Counted from the first letter of the stretch, positions 1-7,204 are shown. The stretch is DNA of 36,650 bases from Porphyromonadaceae bacterium UBA2751 (GCA_002353285.1 DEJJ01000016.1:1-36650); one strand, 5' to 3'. Program-made: numbers and translations. The notes: generated from the sequence alone by a model not told the origin.

Positions 1-32
1 CGAGCGTTTGAAAATGATTTTATTCTGTACAT
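1..32 (-). CDS. 5' end of a gene that continues left of the window
   Basis: The minus strand has an ATG at 32-30 followed by ten open codons (MYRIKSFSNA) up to the window edge. The bases before the ATG (GACAAAAACA) closely match the leader of the small gene starting at 3147 (GAGACAAAAAC), which supports this as a real start. It would be the next gene of the leftward operon after the nuclease and its terminator-like hairpin. The product cannot be identified from ten residues. Confidence 0.4.
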   Translation of the reverse strand, partial: MYRIKSFSNA

Positions 33-79
33 TGTTTTTGTCTTTAAATGTTGATAATTAGTTTGTTCTAAATGAAAAA

Positions 80-109
80 GGAGGGCACCACGCAAGTGTG
101 ATGTCCTCC
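80..109 (-). terminator. Terminator-like hairpin after the nuclease gene
   Basis: On the minus strand a 12-bp stem (one A-C mismatch, one wobble) with a 6-nt loop is followed by TTTTTCATTT. It lies about 40 nt past the nuclease stop. Its flanks match those of the hairpin at 1772-1815. Confidence 0.6.
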
Positions 110-150
110 TCTTCGGCGAACGGGTGAGGTTGTTGTTCCTCAAGTTTCGT

Positions 151-1077
151 TCAGATGGTGATCAATAGGCTGCTCCCAACGGTTGACGTTCTCGTGTAAT
201 CGTCATAATTAAGTTCGGGATAATCGCCCTTGAATCTGTTAAGATCAAAGCTGGAGCGCGTCGATGGAAGTTTTCGTGTCAGTTTCATCTTGTCGGTGCT
301 CCATGTCCTTGCTTGTGTGGCCTCCATCCGTTCTAGAATAGAGGCCTTCAGTTCATTGAGCCGCTCCTCAGCATCTTTCTTGGTCTGCATGAGGTGGCGA
401 ATCTCATCTTCTTGCTCTGCGATGTCACTGGGAATCTTGGCGAAAGGATTCTCAAATTGTTCCCCCGCCAAATCCGTATCGAGCAGTTTCTTGCATACCT
501 CACTTGGAATGCGGTCCACTTCAATCAGGTTTGCGATATGGTCTGTGCTTCCATCTGCTTTTACCTTATTTCTCAGGTGGATAATATAGAGCTTCCCCAC
601 AGTCGCATTCGGGTTCTGTAGTTCAAAGAGATAAGCATAAATGGATAACTGCCATCGCGCTTTCTCCTGCTTGTCGGCTGTCATGGTGCAGGTCTTGATG
701 TCAGCCAGATTAAAGGTGTCAGAAGAGACTCTGAAAACCTTGTCGATGCTGCTTGCCCAGTTCTCTCCATCAGTAACGCAGTACTCGGAGCGTTCATGGG
801 TAAGGTCGTTCTTATGGCAGATTTCAATGTAGTCTGCCACTTCTTGGGTTCCGTCGTTGGTCCATGAGCTGTCGAAAGCTTCAATGCTCAAATGGACTTC
901 AGTTCCATAGAGTGCCGCCTGTTCAATCATTTCGGTGGGTACTCCATCAAATTCGTTGGGAAATAGCTGTCGGTGCAGCATGTCGGTAATGCCACTGAGA
1001 TATTTCCCGTCCAGTGCGTAGGTGTGTTCCTCTCGATTGAAGACCACACCAGATTCATTTAGTTGGATAGTGTCCAT
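151..1077 (-). CDS. PD-(D/E)XK nuclease (RecB/Cas4-like exonuclease fold)
   Basis: This 308-residue protein has the ordered motifs of a RecB/Cas4-type PD-(D/E)XK nuclease: G58-x-x-x-H62 and E66, D112 in SSIDKVF, D126-I-K128 as the (D/E)XK pair, and Q143-x-x-x-Y147 in an amphipathic helix. Residues from about 218 to 255 form a charged helical, probably coiled-coil segment. It starts 13 nt after the ERF stop, so the two are almost certainly co-translated. An annealing protein next to a PD-(D/E)XK nuclease is the usual layout of a phage-type two-component recombination system, in which the nuclease resects DNA ends and the partner anneals the exposed strands. That role is inferred from family and context. 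I do not recognise a specific named homologue. Confidence 0.75.
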   Translation of the reverse strand: MDTIQLNESGVVFNREEHTYALDGKYLSGITDMLHRQLFPNEFDGVPTEMIEQAALYGTEVHLSIEAFDSSWTNDGTQEVADYIEICHKNDLTHERSEYCVTDGENWASSIDKVFRVSSDTFNLADIKTCTMTADKQEKARWQLSIYAYLFELQNPNATVGKLYIIHLRNKVKADGSTDHIANLIEVDRIPSEVCKKLLDTDLAGEQFENPFAKIPSDIAEQEDEIRHLMQTKKDAEERLNELKASILERMEATQARTWSTDKMKLTRKLPSTRSSFDLNRFKGDYPELNYDDYTRTSTVGSSLLITI

Positions 1078-1090
1078 AATGATTCCCTTG

Positions 1091-1720
1091 TTAGAAAGTT
1101 ATCACACGAAGCGCCCGCTTTCTCTCTGAAAAAAGGCTTTTGATATCTGGATTCGCCTCCACCTCGTTTTTATGCTGCTCATATAGGTCTATTAACTGGT
1201 CGATATCAGTGCATTCTTTCAGAGCCTTCTCTATTGCGGTGTAACGTGGGTTGGTAGCCGGTGCGGCTGCACGTGGTGCAGTAGTGGTTGTCCTGCGCTG
1301 AGCCGTCTTTCTCGGTTGCTGCTGTTGCTGGTATGCCTCGGTATCGGCATCTTTCGTGTCGTCGATAGCAAACAGTGCGTTCATTGCATATTTGCGCGCA
1401 TAGGATGAAGCTGCGCCACTGACCTGAGCTGCATCCATGCCAGTCTTTGTGGCGGCATGCTCGGCGATGGCACAAGTGGTGATGGTCTCACCCTTGTCGT
1501 TGAAGAAGTAGAGCGTGGTCTTGAGGAAGGTTCTGCCTCCAAGTTCTATGACCTCGTCCTCGAAACGGATTCCGCAGTTTTGGCTACGGAGAAGTGGTTT
1601 GATGGCAGCGAGGATAGATTCCAGGCTGCGGTAATTGTACTTCCCAAAGGCATTAAATTGGTCCTTTGGCACGTAAAGGTTCTGCTGAATGTAGATCAGC
1701 GCTTCAAGTAATTCTTTCAT
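1091..1720 (-). CDS. ERF-family single-strand annealing protein
   Basis: This 209-residue protein matches the ERF superfamily of phage-type single-strand annealing proteins. The N-terminal part contains GKYNYRSLESILAAIKPLL (about 26-44). The diagnostic segment SGAASSYARKYAMNALFAID lies at about 100-119. A Gln-rich and Thr/Ala/Pro-rich linker (about 131-158) follows, then a small C-terminal helical domain. ERF proteins bind single-stranded DNA and promote annealing of complementary strands. The PD-(D/E)XK nuclease directly downstream is the expected partner. A hairpin terminator lies between this gene and the DUF3871 gene upstream, so it may have its own promoter, though I could not find a clear TAnnTTTG box in that gap. 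Confidence 0.85.
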   Translation of the reverse strand: MKELLEALIYIQQNLYVPKDQFNAFGKYNYRSLESILAAIKPLLRSQNCGIRFEDEVIELGGRTFLKTTLYFFNDKGETITTCAIAEHAATKTGMDAAQVSGAASSYARKYAMNALFAIDDTKDADTEAYQQQQQPRKTAQRRTTTTAPRAAAPATNPRYTAIEKALKECTDIDQLIDLYEQHKNEVEANPDIKSLFSERKRALRVITF

Positions 1721-1771
1721 TTCTGTAGAATTTAAATTGTTAGTAAAATGGAGTGATTGTCAAATGAAAAA

Positions 1772-1815
1772 GAGAGGAACCAAACCACCATGTTGCAGGT
1801 GATGTAGTTCCCCTC
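1772..1815 (-). terminator. Terminator-like hairpin between DUF3871 and ERF genes
   Basis: On the minus strand an 18-bp stem (one mismatch, three wobbles) with an 8-nt loop is followed by TTTTTCATTT. Its flanks (CCGTTC upstream, TTTTTCATTT downstream) match the 80-109 hairpin, while the arms differ but still pair. Confidence 0.6.
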
Positions 1816-1852
1816 TTCAGGTGAACGGTGGGATTTTCGGTCCCGTTGTTCG

Positions 1853-2836
1853 TCAGTTAATAAACCAATTCCAAGCCTCGTCGTCCTTGCGGATAGCGGA
1901 CGCAATACCTTTGGCGCACTCGTAGGCGTTTGATGACCTTTCGAGTGTCACGTCAATGTAATTGTTCTTGTAGTTGGTCAATAGCATATAGAATTGCCAA
2001 GCTGTGATCTCACGACCGAATCCTCCGAAATTCTCGTCGGTATAGTAGTCACGGATCATGCTGTTGAGTTGGGCCTCAGGGAGTATAAACTCAGGAAGCC
2101 CCAATTCGTTCTTCATGCTGGTTGGTAACGCTGTCGACATTCTTGCTCGACCCAGGAATTGGGCCAATGTGCTCACGTCGATTACAGTGTCGTTAAGTCG
2201 TCTCATCTCGTCAAGGTGCTGCTGATAGTCATACTGCCGGAATAGCTCGAAGCAGTAACGGTAAAGGTCAGCCGTATTGGTCACCTTGATAGAAAAGTTG
2301 CATCCATCTTGTGTGCGGATAAGTCCATTGGTGCATACGGTGTTAAGAAATCCGATGCAGCACTTGAAAACTTGCCGTTGTGATGAATTGCCGAAAAGGT
2401 TGCAGTCAGCGTAGTTCCTTACAATGCAAATCTGTAAGTGGCATTCGCAACCGTTAATGTTGTGTGAGATAGATGGTATTTCAATCATAGCCATCATTCT
2501 CTGGAAGTAGGTTTCTTGGTCTTCCGGTCTTAAATTCTCGACCAGTTTCCCTGCTCCAAAGCGGTTTCTCAGCTTCATTTCATGCGATACTCTGATTAAA
2601 GGGCTATTGATTTCTTGCCCGTCAAAGTATGTGCTGATTGCGTCAAGCACCGTAGTTATGGCTTCGGTGTGACTGATAGTCTCGACGTTGTCCCTCGAAA
2701 AAACAGGGGTTAACATCTCGGAAAGTTCGTTAAGCCCTATCTCCTTCGTATTTGCTAGGATAAATGGGCTTCGTTCAGTGGTATCAGGCTCAATGCTTTC
2801 GATTAGAGCCGGATAAGTAATTGTTTCTTGTTCCAT
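1853..2836 (-). CDS. DUF3871 family protein
   Basis: This 327-residue protein is recognisable as DUF3871, a Bacteroidota family of unknown biochemical function usually found on mobile elements. Recalled family hallmarks present here are FILANTKEI near the N-terminus (about 25-33), PVFSRDN followed by ISHTEAI (about 44-61), the IRVSHEMKLR segment, the Cys-rich CHLQICIVRNYADCNLF region, FLGRARM and DENFGGFGREITAWQ(F/L)Y toward the C-terminus. It has no signal peptide or membrane segment, so it is cytoplasmic. It starts 22 nt after the small gene upstream and precedes the ERF and nuclease genes, so a role in element replication or recombination is plausible but unproven. Confidence 0.85.
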   Translation of the reverse strand: MEQETITYPALIESIEPDTTERSPFILANTKEIGLNELSEMLTPVFSRDNVETISHTEAITTVLDAISTYFDGQEINSPLIRVSHEMKLRNRFGAGKLVENLRPEDQETYFQRMMAMIEIPSISHNINGCECHLQICIVRNYADCNLFGNSSQRQVFKCCIGFLNTVCTNGLIRTQDGCNFSIKVTNTADLYRYCFELFRQYDYQQHLDEMRRLNDTVIDVSTLAQFLGRARMSTALPTSMKNELGLPEFILPEAQLNSMIRDYYTDENFGGFGREITAWQFYMLLTNYKNNYIDVTLERSSNAYECAKGIASAIRKDDEAWNWFIN

Positions 2837-2858
2837 TTTCTTGTCTGTTAAATGGTTG

Positions 2859-3023
2859 TTAAGGCGGCGGTCTCATTTTCTGATATGCCTGCCATAATTT
2901 TTTGCTTTGCTTGATAATCGTTGCTATAGTCTCAAGCCCGATTACAATGATGTCGATGATGTTGCCCTTTTCACTTGTCGATTTCTTCTTCGTTGTACTC
3001 TTCTTCGGGGCCATCTTCATCAT
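2859..3023 (-). CDS. Small basic protein with one hydrophobic helix (54 aa)
   Basis: The start chosen is the ATG at 3023, which lies inside the 58-codon gene upstream in another frame. A longer frame opens at 3086 but would read entirely through that gene. The product begins with a Lys/Thr-rich segment (APKKSTTKKKSTSEK, about 5-19), has a hydrophobic stretch from about 21 to 37 and ends in RPPP. The overlap of about 53 nt with the upstream gene and the 22-nt gap to DUF3871 suggest translational coupling in one operon. I do not recognise the family. The pattern of a basic cytosolic face and a short hydrophobic helix would fit a small membrane or DNA-associated protein. Confidence 0.5.
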   Translation of the reverse strand: MMKMAPKKSTTKKKSTSEKGNIIDIIVIGLETIATIIKQSKKLWQAYQKMRPPP

Positions 3024-3147
3024 CGACAGTCTCTTTCTCGTCTTTTGTTTGTTTTTGTGGTCTAAAGCGGTCCCATAACTCAACACCTAAATTCACGATG
3101 AGTAGTGCCGCAGCCACAATGTTTAATGATTTAATTGTTCTCTCCAT
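2971..3147 (-). CDS. Small acidic-tailed membrane-type protein (58 aa)
   Basis: An ATG at 3147 opens a 58-codon frame ending in TGA at 2971. The product starts MERTIKSLN, has a hydrophobic helix of about 15 residues (IVAAALLIVNLGVEL, about 10-24), then WDRFRP and a strongly acidic tail (VDDEDGPEEEYNEEEIDK). The leader GAGAGACAAAAAC before the ATG resembles the leader of the partial gene at 32. The last third overlaps the next gene in another frame. It would be the first gene of the leftward operon. I do not recognise the family. A single-span membrane protein with a soluble acidic tail is the simplest reading. Confidence 0.5.
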   Translation of the reverse strand: MERTIKSLNIVAAALLIVNLGVELWDRFRPQKQTKDEKETVDDEDGPEEEYNEEEIDK

Positions 3148-3431
3148 GTTTTTGTCTCTCTTGTTATTCTGTTTTAGTTAATAAATAATGTTATAATTTT
3201 CTCAATTATAAGGGGATAAGTCGAAATGAGAAAAATCAAAATCAATGCATTCTTAATCATCAAAAGTTGTAGATGTAGTGCTATAAGTCCCGAAAAAAAT
3301 CGAGTTATAGCTCACTATCTCGTCTCAAAAATCCTACATTCTTCTGAAAATCACCATGTTGTATTTTTGGACTTTTATGGAATTGTATTGGGGGAGCAGC
3401 AAGAAATTTACCACATTTCTGCACTAATCTT
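3148..3431. other. AT-rich divergent intergenic region
   Basis: This stretch separates the leftward small-gene operon from the rightward ATPase. Short open frames on both strands have no recognisable content and run through A/T tracts. I could not find a convincing TAnnTTTG promoter for the leftward operon here. Confidence 0.5.
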
Positions 3432-3505
3432 ACAAAAAACATGCTTATATTTTTCTGGAATTGGTATTTTTTGTATATTTGCAGAAAAAAATAAGGCACT
3501 TTTAT
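3432..3505 (+). repeat. Imperfect direct repeat, upstream copy (carries the ATPase promoter)
   Basis: This copy aligns with 4965-5035 after the ATPase. Shared blocks are ACATGCTTAT, GAATTGGTATTTT, CCAGAAAA/GCAGAAAA and ATAAG-GCACTTT, for roughly 75-80 percent identity by eye. Only this copy contains an intact -7 box. Confidence 0.7.
3450..3481 (+). promoter_or_regulatory. Bacteroidota-type promoter of the ATPase gene
   Basis: TTTT at 3450-3453 is followed after 20 bp by TATATTTG at 3474-3481, fitting the -33/-7 pattern. Transcription would start near 3488, giving a leader of about 16 nt before the ATG at 3504. Confidence 0.6.
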
Positions 3506-4946
3506 GGGAATAATTGGACGAGAAAAAGAGATAGCAGAACTATATCAGTTATATGATAGCGGCAAATCAGAGTTTGTGGCAGTATATGGTCGTCGCCGTG
3601 TCGGGAAGACTTTTCTTGTTGACGAAAGTCTGAAAGGAAAAATCACTTTTCGCCATGCGGGTCTCTCTCCTGTTGACAAAGAGAACAGTAAGAACAGTTT
3701 GAAATATCAACTTCGCCAGTTCTATATTTCTCTTCAGCAGCATGGCATGAAGAGGAGCAAGTGTCCTACCTCATGGATGGAGGCATTCTTTCTGTTGTCA
3801 CAATTTCTCGAGAGTCACGATACAGGTAAGAGACAAGTGGTATTTCTTGATGAGCTGCCATGGCTCGACACTCCCAAATCGGGATTCATCACTGCTTTTG
3901 AGGGATTCTGGAACTCCTGGGCATGCCATCGCGACAACCTCATGCTTATTGTGTGTGGATCGGCAAACTCTTGGATGCTCAACAACTTAGTAAACAATCA
4001 TGGTGGACTATATGGACGCATTACTTGGGAAATAAAGCTTCATCCATTCAAACTTTCTGAATGTGAGCTGTTTTACAAGAGTCATGGCTTAAACATGACC
4101 CGTTACGACATAGTGCAGAGCTATATGATTCTTGGTGGTATTCCTTATTACATGAGATATTTAAGAAAAGAGTTCAGCCTTGCGCAGAATCTTGACGCAC
4201 TGTTCTTTGCCGAAGATGCACGATTGCGTGATGAATACAATCGCTTATTTGCATCGGTGTTTTCCAATCCCGAAGAAATGAAACGGATTGTAGAACTGCT
4301 TGCCACAAGACATTCGGGTTTCACACGCAAAGAACTGATTGATTTGGGACATTTCAAAGATAGCGGATATTTCTCTAAAATGCTTATGGCACTTATTGCA
4401 AGCGACTTCATTCAGACTTATGTGCCTTTCGGGAAATCAAAACGCGATTTAATGTACAAGCTGACCGACCACTTCTGTCTCTTCTATCTGAGATTTGTTG
4501 AGAACAGAACTGAGCTTGACCCAGAGTTCTGGATGCATAATGTGAATGCACCGGCCATCAATAGTTGGCGTGGTATCGCTTTTGAGGAAGTCTGCTTCAA
4601 TCATGTTTATCAAATCAAGGCTGCATTAAGTATACTTGGAGTGTCATCCACACAGTCGCCATTAATAATAAAAGGTGATGGTGACACAGAGGGTACTCAG
4701 ATAGACCTCATTATTAACAGAAAGGATAATGTTGCAAGCGTGTGTGAGATGAAGTTTTACAATGCACCGTTTACAGTTAATAAGGAATATCACTTCAAGA
4801 TTGTCCAACGTAATAACCAATTGGCCGAACTGCTGCCTCGACATGCTTCAATACATAACGTGCTTGTCTCAACTTATGGTATCAAAGACAATGAATACAG
4901 CGGAGACTTTCAGTCTGTGGTATGCCTTGACGATTTATTTAGATAA
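3504..4946 (+). CDS. AAA ATPase with C-terminal DUF234-type nuclease-like domain
   Basis: This 480-residue protein has a P-loop GRRRVGKT (29-36), a Walker B strand VVFLDE (112-117) and a sensor-like GSANSW (152-157). A winged-helix-like middle region follows (about 260-330). The C-terminal part has the acidic and lysine residues of a PD-(D/E)XK fold (D401 in IDLI and E415-M-K417). This is the layout of the archaeal-type ATPase/DUF234 family, which is abundant and often multicopy in Bacteroidota and whose function is unsettled. It is the only gene of the left region read rightward, it has its own promoter, and it sits between imperfect direct repeats. It may therefore be a discrete cargo unit. 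Whether the nuclease-like site is active cannot be told from sequence. Confidence 0.8.
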   Translation: MGIIGREKEIAELYQLYDSGKSEFVAVYGRRRVGKTFLVDESLKGKITFRHAGLSPVDKENSKNSLKYQLRQFYISLQQHGMKRSKCPTSWMEAFFLLSQFLESHDTGKRQVVFLDELPWLDTPKSGFITAFEGFWNSWACHRDNLMLIVCGSANSWMLNNLVNNHGGLYGRITWEIKLHPFKLSECELFYKSHGLNMTRYDIVQSYMILGGIPYYMRYLRKEFSLAQNLDALFFAEDARLRDEYNRLFASVFSNPEEMKRIVELLATRHSGFTRKELIDLGHFKDSGYFSKMLMALIASDFIQTYVPFGKSKRDLMYKLTDHFCLFYLRFVENRTELDPEFWMHNVNAPAINSWRGIAFEEVCFNHVYQIKAALSILGVSSTQSPLIIKGDGDTEGTQIDLIINRKDNVASVCEMKFYNAPFTVNKEYHFKIVQRNNQLAELLPRHASIHNVLVSTYGIKDNEYSGDFQSVVCLDDLFR

Positions 4947-4964
4947 TTGTGGAATAAAAAAACG

Positions 4965-5035
4965 ACAAAAACATGCTTATAATTTACTAGAATTGGTATT
5001 TTAATCCTAATTCCAGAAAAATATAAGCACTTTAT
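4965..5035 (+). repeat. Imperfect direct repeat, downstream copy
   Basis: This is the second copy of the 3432-3505 sequence in the same orientation, beginning 18 nt after the ATPase stop. The -7 box region has diverged (TCCTAATTCC), so it is probably not a promoter. Confidence 0.7.
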
Positions 5036-5218
5036 ATTTTTCAAAAATCAGCCATTTTCGAGATTTTTTTTGAAAACGACTGAATTTTCCTAAGGTGCAA
5101 AAATCTTATTTGCGTCATTTACAGCAAATAGCATATCAAACCATTGACAAATCCACCTAAAAAATGATTCTTGTTTTAATCATGTCATCAGCGTTTAATA
5201 AAATGAAAAAAAGAAGAA
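5036..5218. other. AT-rich non-coding stretch
   Basis: I see no gene here. The stretch is A/T-rich with no ordered motif I can name, and it separates the ATPase repeat from the terminator at 5219-5249. Confidence 0.4.
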
Positions 5219-5249
5219 CGGGCACTATACTTCTTCAGTATAATGTCCG
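5219..5249 (-). terminator. Terminator hairpin downstream of the integrase
   Basis: A 13-bp stem (one mismatch, one wobble) with a 5-nt loop is followed on the minus strand by a T-rich run ending TTTTTTTCATTTT. It resembles the hairpins at 80-109 and 1772-1815, including the paired GGACAT/GTGCCC segment shared with the first. Confidence 0.65.
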
Positions 5250-5369
5250 CTAATCTCCGAGCTCTTTCATCAAGTAGCCGACATCATTAGGTCAGCACAC
5301 AAGATGGAATGCAAGCGCTCGTCGTGTGATGGTGGTGCTTAACAACTCTTCGCCGCTAAGTCCTGCCAT
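5250..5369 (-). other. 40-codon frame with one in-frame TGA (possible micro-ORF)
   Basis: An ATG at 5369 opens a frame of 25 codons (MAGLSGEELLSTTITRRA...) ending in TGA at 5294-5292. The same frame then runs 13 more codons (PNDVGYLMKELGD) to TAG at 5252-5250, immediately before the terminator hairpin. Both parts look protein-like. It could be a 25-residue peptide, a decayed gene or a readthrough product. The sequence alone does not decide. Confidence 0.2.
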
Positions 5370-5402
5370 CAAAATAAATATGTTGTTATATATATTGTTG
5401 TT

Positions 5403-5449
5403 ACCGACCCTCCGCTAGCTCAAAACGCCAGCAGTCCATATGGGTCGGT
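5403..5449. repeat. 8-bp perfect inverted repeat downstream of the integrase
   Basis: ACCGACCC at 5403-5410 pairs with GGGTCGGT at 5442-5449 across a 31-nt loop. It lies about 40 nt past the integrase stop. Possible roles are an arm-type recombinase site or part of the transcript's 3' structure. Neither is shown. Confidence 0.45.
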
Positions 5450-5487
5450 TATTGTCTATGTATAAGGGTTTGAGCCGATCTGGTGTA

Positions 5488-6852
5488 CTAGGCGATGTTC
5501 TTGATGAAATCATATACTTGCTCAAGTTTTTCATTGGGTAGCTTGTCTATAGAGTCAATGATCTGATTCTTAATGCCATAACCATCCCATTTGCTCATTT
5601 CTCGTTTTAAAGTCTTGTCTGTCACCTCGATATAGGGCTTCATATTTTCATAGCACTTATGTCCCGTCCATTTCATCACGGTGGTCTCAGGAATTCCCAG
5701 TGCCAATGAGCAGCACACAAAGGTTCTTCGTGCGTCGTGGCAACTTATTATTTCATATAACTTGTTGCTTTTATCGATCCTTTGATTGCCAATATTGTTA
5801 GTGTCTATGATTTCTCTGTCCAGACCACACTCTTTAGCTGCTAATTTCAAGTATTGATTAAGTTTCTGGTTCGTAGGCACAGGAAATACAAACTCATCAG
5901 CAGAGACTATGTATTTGTCTATTAGCTCCTGGGCATAATGGTTAATGTCTATTGTAATGTGGTCGGAGGTCTTCTTGGTGTATATCTCAATGCCCCGCGT
6001 TGTGATATTGGCTCGTTTTAGTTGTGCTAGGTCTGAGTAACGCAACGAGGTGAAAGCCATGAAGCAAAATAAGTCACGCGCTTTTTCTAATGTCTTCTGG
6101 TCGTCATTAAACTTGTAGTTGTAAAACATTAACAGTTCGTCAAAAGTTAGGAATACAACATTCTTTTCTGTTACCTTGAGATGGTGTTTGTATCCGAGCA
6201 CTCCATCTGTGACGTTGTAACCGTTGACCTTCATCCATCTAAAAAACGACTTTAGTGTTTTAAACCTATTAGTTATTGTGCGGTTTTTATATCCTTCCTT
6301 GATGTACCAATTTTTGAGTTTCTGCATTGTCTCTTTCGTCAGTGTGTCAATAGTTATGTTGGGAACGCACTTGTTTAAATGCTTCCACGACTGAAGATAT
6401 TTGTACTTAATTTTATCTCCCCATCCTCTCTCTTCCTCACCTGACTGCAGGAATTCATCAAAAATTTCTTTTAAAGTCTTTTCTTTGAGCACTTCTGGTT
6501 CTTCTTCAGCTTCTTTTTGTTTGTTTCTTCCTATGATCTCATTCACGCGTTCGCGCAAATCCTGCGTCTTTGGGGTTACATTATTGACAGTAAATTCACT
6601 AAATGATTTCTCTATAGCTTCGAGAAATTCATCTATACGCTCGTTTATTGCGCGAGAAGGTATCTTCTCTGCATTAATGATGTGGGTTGAGCCGCGCTTG
6701 GGACGCTGAGTGTTCTCGTCCCATTTTAGTGGGTCGGCATACATTCCAGTTGATAAACCGACCTCACTTCTTTTCTTGTTCCATCGCACACGCACCACTA
6801 CCTGATTGCGATTGTTGATAAAAACTCTACAATTATAACTGATTTTTTTCAT
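5488..6852 (-). CDS. Tyrosine recombinase / integrase
   Basis: This 454-residue integrase has three parts. An arm-binding N-terminal domain of the Bacteroidota type (about 1-85) is followed by a SAM-like core-binding domain (about 125-215). The C-terminal catalytic domain carries R271 in TSLRYSDL, a candidate beta-hairpin lysine K293/K294, H372-x-x-R375 in CHDARRTF, H398 in WTGHK and the nucleophile Y407 in KPYIEV. All six catalytic positions look intact. The enzyme would cut and rejoin the element at its attachment sites. It lies at the right end of the left region and points inward, as is common for integrases next to an attachment site. Its promoter is visible at 6884-6915 and overlaps an inverted repeat. 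Confidence 0.92.
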   Translation of the reverse strand: MKKISYNCRVFINNRNQVVVRVRWNKKRSEVGLSTGMYADPLKWDENTQRPKRGSTHIINAEKIPSRAINERIDEFLEAIEKSFSEFTVNNVTPKTQDLRERVNEIIGRNKQKEAEEEPEVLKEKTLKEIFDEFLQSGEEERGWGDKIKYKYLQSWKHLNKCVPNITIDTLTKETMQKLKNWYIKEGYKNRTITNRFKTLKSFFRWMKVNGYNVTDGVLGYKHHLKVTEKNVVFLTFDELLMFYNYKFNDDQKTLEKARDLFCFMAFTSLRYSDLAQLKRANITTRGIEIYTKKTSDHITIDINHYAQELIDKYIVSADEFVFPVPTNQKLNQYLKLAAKECGLDREIIDTNNIGNQRIDKSNKLYEIISCHDARRTFVCCSLALGIPETTVMKWTGHKCYENMKPYIEVTDKTLKREMSKWDGYGIKNQIIDSIDKLPNEKLEQVYDFIKNIA

Positions 6853-6883
6853 AAATAATAAATTAAAAAATACATTGATAATG

Positions 6884-6915
6884 CAAAGATAATGTTAATA
6901 ATTGGGGGGAACAAT
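6884..6915 (-). promoter_or_regulatory. Integrase promoter
   Basis: On the minus strand ATTG (6915-6912) is followed after exactly 20 bp by TATCTTTG (6891-6884). The start site would be near 6877, leaving a leader of about 25 nt. Confidence 0.6.
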
Positions 6916-6935
6916 AGCAATTTCTTATTCCCCCC
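6904..6935. promoter_or_regulatory. Inverted repeat overlapping the integrase -33 region (candidate operator)
   Basis: GGGGGGAACAAT and CTTATTCCCCCC form an imperfect inverted repeat of about 11 bp. One arm lies in the promoter spacer and the other just upstream of the -33 box, as expected for a repressor site or a recombinase/excisionase site. Confidence 0.4.
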
Positions 6936-7071
6936 TTTTCTGCTGACACAAAGTTATCACTGCTATATATAAAGTTGTTGCAAGTGTGTAAAAGTCTGAT
7001 ATAGACTATTTTGTGTAACTAGTGATGTGTGTGTGAAAGTAAAAGATAAATCTGGAGGTACCACTCAAGAG

Positions 7072-7110
7072 AATCGCAAGCAGTTGAGTTTCAATCGCTT
7101 GCGATTTTTT
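7072..7110 (+). terminator. Strong rightward intrinsic terminator without an upstream gene
   Basis: AATCGCAAGC (7072-7081) pairs perfectly with GCTTGCGATT (7097-7106), with a further TTGA/TCAA pairing in the loop, and is followed by a T-run. No rightward gene precedes it, which suggests the gene it served was displaced by integration of the element to the left. Confidence 0.65.
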
Positions 7111-7204
7111 ATATTCCTCTTTCTCCTTGATAAGTTCTTAAATATGAACCACAAGTTGTGCTATCCTAAAATTGCGCAGCTTTGGCGCAACAAGGCAATA
7201 ATTA

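Noticed and set aside
3226..3513. 95-codon rightward frame before the ATPase gene
   Set aside because: It lies in A/T-rich sequence, ends inside the ATPase start, includes the promoter and direct repeat, and has no recognisable protein content.
7040..7070. 3' end of a tRNA or tmRNA as the integration site
   Set aside because: TGGAGGTACCA ends like a tRNA with CCA, but no T-arm or matching 5' acceptor half is present, so no RNA gene is called.
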